Part shown: positions 13,390 to 15,594 of the stretch, in pieces | Numbering within the stretch: the stretch's first letter is position 1 | How the letters are laid out: every line of letters starts with the position of its first letter | Assembly (NCBI GenBank): GCA_012274205.1 | Contig: JAAOZY010000131.1 | Location: forward strand, 1 to 15,594 | Reading direction: 5' to 3' | DNA: 15,594 nucleotides | Source of the DNA: Betaproteobacteria bacterium | GTDB taxonomy: Bacteria; Pseudomonadota; Gammaproteobacteria; Burkholderiales; SG8-39 | The notes under the pieces: model-generated | Told to the model about the DNA's origin: nothing | Database searches by the model: none | Seen by the model: only the letters and a program-made list of their open reading frames with translations | Made by a program: the position numbers and the translations under genes

Positions 13390-14433
13390 ATGGATATCTC
13401 TGAACTGCTTGCCTTCGTGGTCAAGAACAAGGCTTCGGACCTGCACTTGTCCTCGGGTCTGCCGCCGATGATCCGCGTGCACGGCGACATCAAGCGCATC
13501 AACCTGCCGGCCATGGACCACAAGGATGTCCACGGCATGATCTATGACATCATGAACGACGGGCAGCGCAAGTTCTACGAAGAAAATCTGGAGTGCGACT
13601 TTTCCTTCGCCATTCCGGGTTTGGCGCGCTTTCGCGTCAATGCGTTCGTGCAGAACCGCGGCGCCGCGGCGGTGATGCGGACCATTCCGTCCAAAATCCT
13701 TTCGCTCGCCGACCTCAAGTGCCCGAAGATCTTCGAATCGATCGCCGACCAGCCGCGCGGCGTCGTGCTGGTCACCGGGCCGACCGGATCGGGCAAATCG
13801 ACCACGCTGGCGGCGATGGTCAACCACAAGAACGAAACCGAGGAGGGCCATATCCTCACCATCGAGGACCCGATCGAGTTCGTGCACGAGTCGAAGAAAT
13901 GCCTGATCAATCAGCGCGAAGTCGGGCCGCATACCCTGTCCTTCAACAACGCGCTGCGCAGCGCCCTGCGCGAGGATCCGGACGTGATCCTGGTGGGCGA
14001 GATGCGCGACCTCGAAACCATCCGCCTGGCGCTCTCCGGCGCGGAAACCGGCCACCTGGTGTTCGGCACCCTGCACACCAGTTCGGCGGCGAAAACCATA
14101 GACCGGATTGTCGACGTGTTTCCGGCCGCCGAGAAGGACATGATCCGTGCGATGATCTCCACCTCGCTGCGCGCGATCATTTCGCAGACGCTGCTCAAAA
14201 CGAAGGACGGTTCCGGGCGGGTCGCCGCGCATGAGATCATGATCGGCACCCCTGCCATCAATAACCTCATTCGCGAGGCCAAGATTGCGCAGATGTATTC
14301 GGCGATCCAGACCGGCCAGCAGTTCGGCATGCAGACCCTGGACCAGAATCTGCAGGATCTGGTCAAGAAGAACGTGATCTCGGTCGCCGAAGCGCGCAGC
14401 AAGGCGGCAAACAAAGACACCTTCGCCGGCTGA
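13390..14433 (+). CDS. pilT: Type IV pilus twitching motility ATPase PilT
   Basis: Hexameric cytosolic ATPase of the secretion-ATPase superfamily that drives type IV pilus retraction. The 347-residue product begins MDISELLAFVVKNKASDLHL, the PAS-like N-domain signature. It carries Walker A GPTGSGKST (130-138), the Asp box TIEDPIEFVH (157-166), Walker B PDVILVGEMRD (197-207), the His box GHLVFGTLHTSSAAKTIDRI (221-240) and the retraction-linked C-terminal AIRNLIRE-like helix, here AINNLIREAK. Length equals typical PilT (344-347). The ATG has GGAG nine bases upstream. A 123-bp gap separates it from pilU. Pilus structural genes are not in the window. Confidence 0.98.
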   Translation: MDISELLAFVVKNKASDLHLSSGLPPMIRVHGDIKRINLPAMDHKDVHGMIYDIMNDGQRKFYEENLECDFSFAIPGLARFRVNAFVQNRGAAAVMRTIPSKILSLADLKCPKIFESIADQPRGVVLVTGPTGSGKSTTLAAMVNHKNETEEGHILTIEDPIEFVHESKKCLINQREVGPHTLSFNNALRSALREDPDVILVGEMRDLETIRLALSGAETGHLVFGTLHTSSAAKTIDRIVDVFPAAEKDMIRAMISTSLRAIISQTLLKTKDGSGRVAAHEIMIGTPAINNLIREAKIAQMYSAIQTGQQFGMQTLDQNLQDLVKKNVISVAEARSKAANKDTFAG

Positions 14434-14556
14434 CCGGGGAAAGTCGCCGAAGCAGCGCTTGGGCGAAGCCGGAAATACGAGCATATGAAGCGGGCCCGGC
14501 CGCAGGCGCCAATTCCGGGTATATTTTGGATAAATCGGTATTAGAGGTGAAAAGAT

Positions 14557-15594
14557 ATGGATAGCGGCCAATCGACCAAGTTCATGTATGACCTGCTGCG
14601 GCTGATGCTGAGCAAGAAGGGTTCCGACCTGTTCATCACGGCGGATTTTCCGCCGGCGATGAAGCTCGACGGCAAGATGACGCCGGTAATGGACCAGAAA
14701 CTGACCGGCCAGCACACCGCCGATCTGGTGCGCGCGATGATGAACGACAAGCAGGCGGCCGAATTCGAAGCAACCAAGGAATGCAATTTCGCCATCGCCC
14801 CAGCGGGCATCGGCCGTTTCCGCGTCAACTGCTTCGTGCAGCAGGGCAAGATCGGCATGGTGATGCGCACGATCACCACGACGATCCCGAAGTTCGAGGA
14901 CCTGGGGCTGCCGCCGGTGCTCAAGGACGTGGTAATGAACAAGCGCGGCCTGGTGATCATGGTGGGCGGGACCGGATCGGGCAAGTCGACCACGCTGGCC
15001 GCGATGATCGGCTACCGCAACCAGAACAGCCACGGCCACATCATCACCATCGAGGACCCGGTGGAGTATGTGCATCCGCACATCAACTGCCTCATCACGC
15101 AGCGCGAAGTCGGCGTGGATACGGCTTCCTGGGAGGCGGCGCTGCACAATACCCTGCGCCAGGCGCCGGACGTGATCCTGATCGGCGAAATCCGCTCCAA
15201 GGAGACCATGGAGCACGCGGTGGCCTTTGCCGAAACCGGCCACCTGTGCATGGGCACGCTGCACGCGAACAGCGCCAATCAGGCGCTGGACCGCATCATC
15301 AACTTCTTCCCGGAGGAGCGCCGGGCGCAGCTGCTAATGGACCTGTCGCTCAACCTCAAGGCGCTGGTATCGCAGCGGCTGATCCCGCTCAAGGAGGGCA
15401 AGGGGCGCGCCGCCGCGATCGAGATCCTGCTCAACTCGCCGCTGATCGCCGACCTGATCTTCAAGGGCGAAGTGCACGAAATCAAGGAAATCATGAAGAA
15501 GTCGCGCGAGCTCGGGATGCAGACCTTCGACCAGGCCTTGTTCGACCTGTACGAGGCGGGCAAGATCAGCTACGAGGACGCGCTGAGAAATGCC
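14557..15594 (+). CDS. pilU: Type IV pilus retraction ATPase PilU (partial, C-terminus off the right edge)
   Basis: PilT paralogue that assists retraction, usually depending on PilT. The 346 visible residues start MDSGQSTKFMYDLLRLMLSK and KGSDLFITADFPPAMKLDG, the PilU-type N-domain. Walker A is GGTGSGKST (137-145), the Asp box is TIEDPVEYVH (164-173), Walker B is PDVILIGEIRS (204-214) and the His box is GHLCMGTLHANSANQALDRII (228-248). The reading frame is open at the right edge; PilU is usually about 370-385 aa, so only the last few dozen residues are missing. ATG at 14557 is preceded by GAGGTG seven bases upstream. The tandem pilT-pilU order is standard for proteobacteria. Confidence 0.95.
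   Translation, partial: MDSGQSTKFMYDLLRLMLSKKGSDLFITADFPPAMKLDGKMTPVMDQKLTGQHTADLVRAMMNDKQAAEFEATKECNFAIAPAGIGRFRVNCFVQQGKIGMVMRTITTTIPKFEDLGLPPVLKDVVMNKRGLVIMVGGTGSGKSTTLAAMIGYRNQNSHGHIITIEDPVEYVHPHINCLITQREVGVDTASWEAALHNTLRQAPDVILIGEIRSKETMEHAVAFAETGHLCMGTLHANSANQALDRIINFFPEERRAQLLMDLSLNLKALVSQRLIPLKEGKGRAAAIEILLNSPLIADLIFKGEVHEIKEIMKKSRELGMQTFDQALFDLYEAGKISYEDALRNA

Noticed and set aside
14434..14556. Promoter inside the pilT-pilU gap
   Set aside because: TATATT at 14520-14525 looks like a -10 but no -35 lies at a suitable distance; read-through from pilT is equally likely.
13384..15264. 626-aa open frame antisense to pilT and pilU
   Set aside because: Long antisense frame typical of GC-rich genes; its His/Arg/Gly-rich translation matches no family, whereas the plus-strand frames carry complete PilT and PilU motifs.
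1..15594. CRISPR array, mobile element, defence or toxin-antitoxin system
   Set aside because: No regularly spaced repeats, transposase, integrase, restriction or toxin motifs were found; all larger frames are explained by core genes.

Overview
The window is a stretch of GC-rich chromosome that looks betaproteobacterial. The reasons are high G+C third positions throughout, the gene neighbourhoods yqgE-ruvX-pyrR-pyrB-pyrC' and proC-yggS facing pilT-pilU, a rubredoxin gene divergent from thiD-thiE-hemL, and HemL-based (C5 pathway) haem synthesis. I cannot place it to genus. Almost everything is conserved core metabolism, envelope or motility. I see no phage, IS element, integron, CRISPR array, toxin-antitoxin pair, defence island, tRNA or rRNA.

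Layout. (1) 1-1174 minus: an Atg22/UMF1-type MFS permease cut off by the left edge, divergent from (2) mgtE, a CBS-domain Mg2+ channel, followed by mscL, a mechanosensitive channel (plus). (3) 3243-5998 minus: the tight thiD-thiE-hemL cluster, with a 3-bp gap and then an ATGA overlap. It covers thiamine pyrimidine phosphorylation, thiamine-phosphate synthesis and the aminolevulinate-forming step. A rubredoxin gene starts divergently at 6077. (4) 6369-10745 plus: an endonuclease V-like pyrimidine-dimer glycosylase family protein, then yqgE, ruvX, pyrR, pyrB and a dihydroorotase-like gene that has lost its zinc ligands (pyrC'/pyrX). ruvX, pyrR and pyrB overlap, so they are probably co-transcribed and translationally coupled. 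PyrB and PyrC' are expected to form one aspartate transcarbamoylase complex. (5) 10869-13288 minus: yggS (PLP homeostasis), proC (proline synthesis), yggT (membrane) and yggU (DUF167), packed as one operon with two TTGA stop/start overlaps. (6) 13390 to the right edge, plus: pilT and pilU, the twitching-motility retraction ATPases, with pilU truncated by the window end.

The most interesting points are: a pyr operon whose dihydroorotase is catalytically dead while its PyrR appears to lack RNA-binding residues; a RuvX with His in place of the third catalytic Asp; an endonuclease V-like protein whose initiator Met aligns with the T4 nucleophile position; a structured, repeat-like spacer between pyrB and pyrC'; and a hairpin cluster with a thrice-used TTTTGTTAC element between the convergent pyrC' and yggU. 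I did not find a clear novel system. These are second looks at otherwise ordinary genes. All family assignments come from reading motifs, without database searches.
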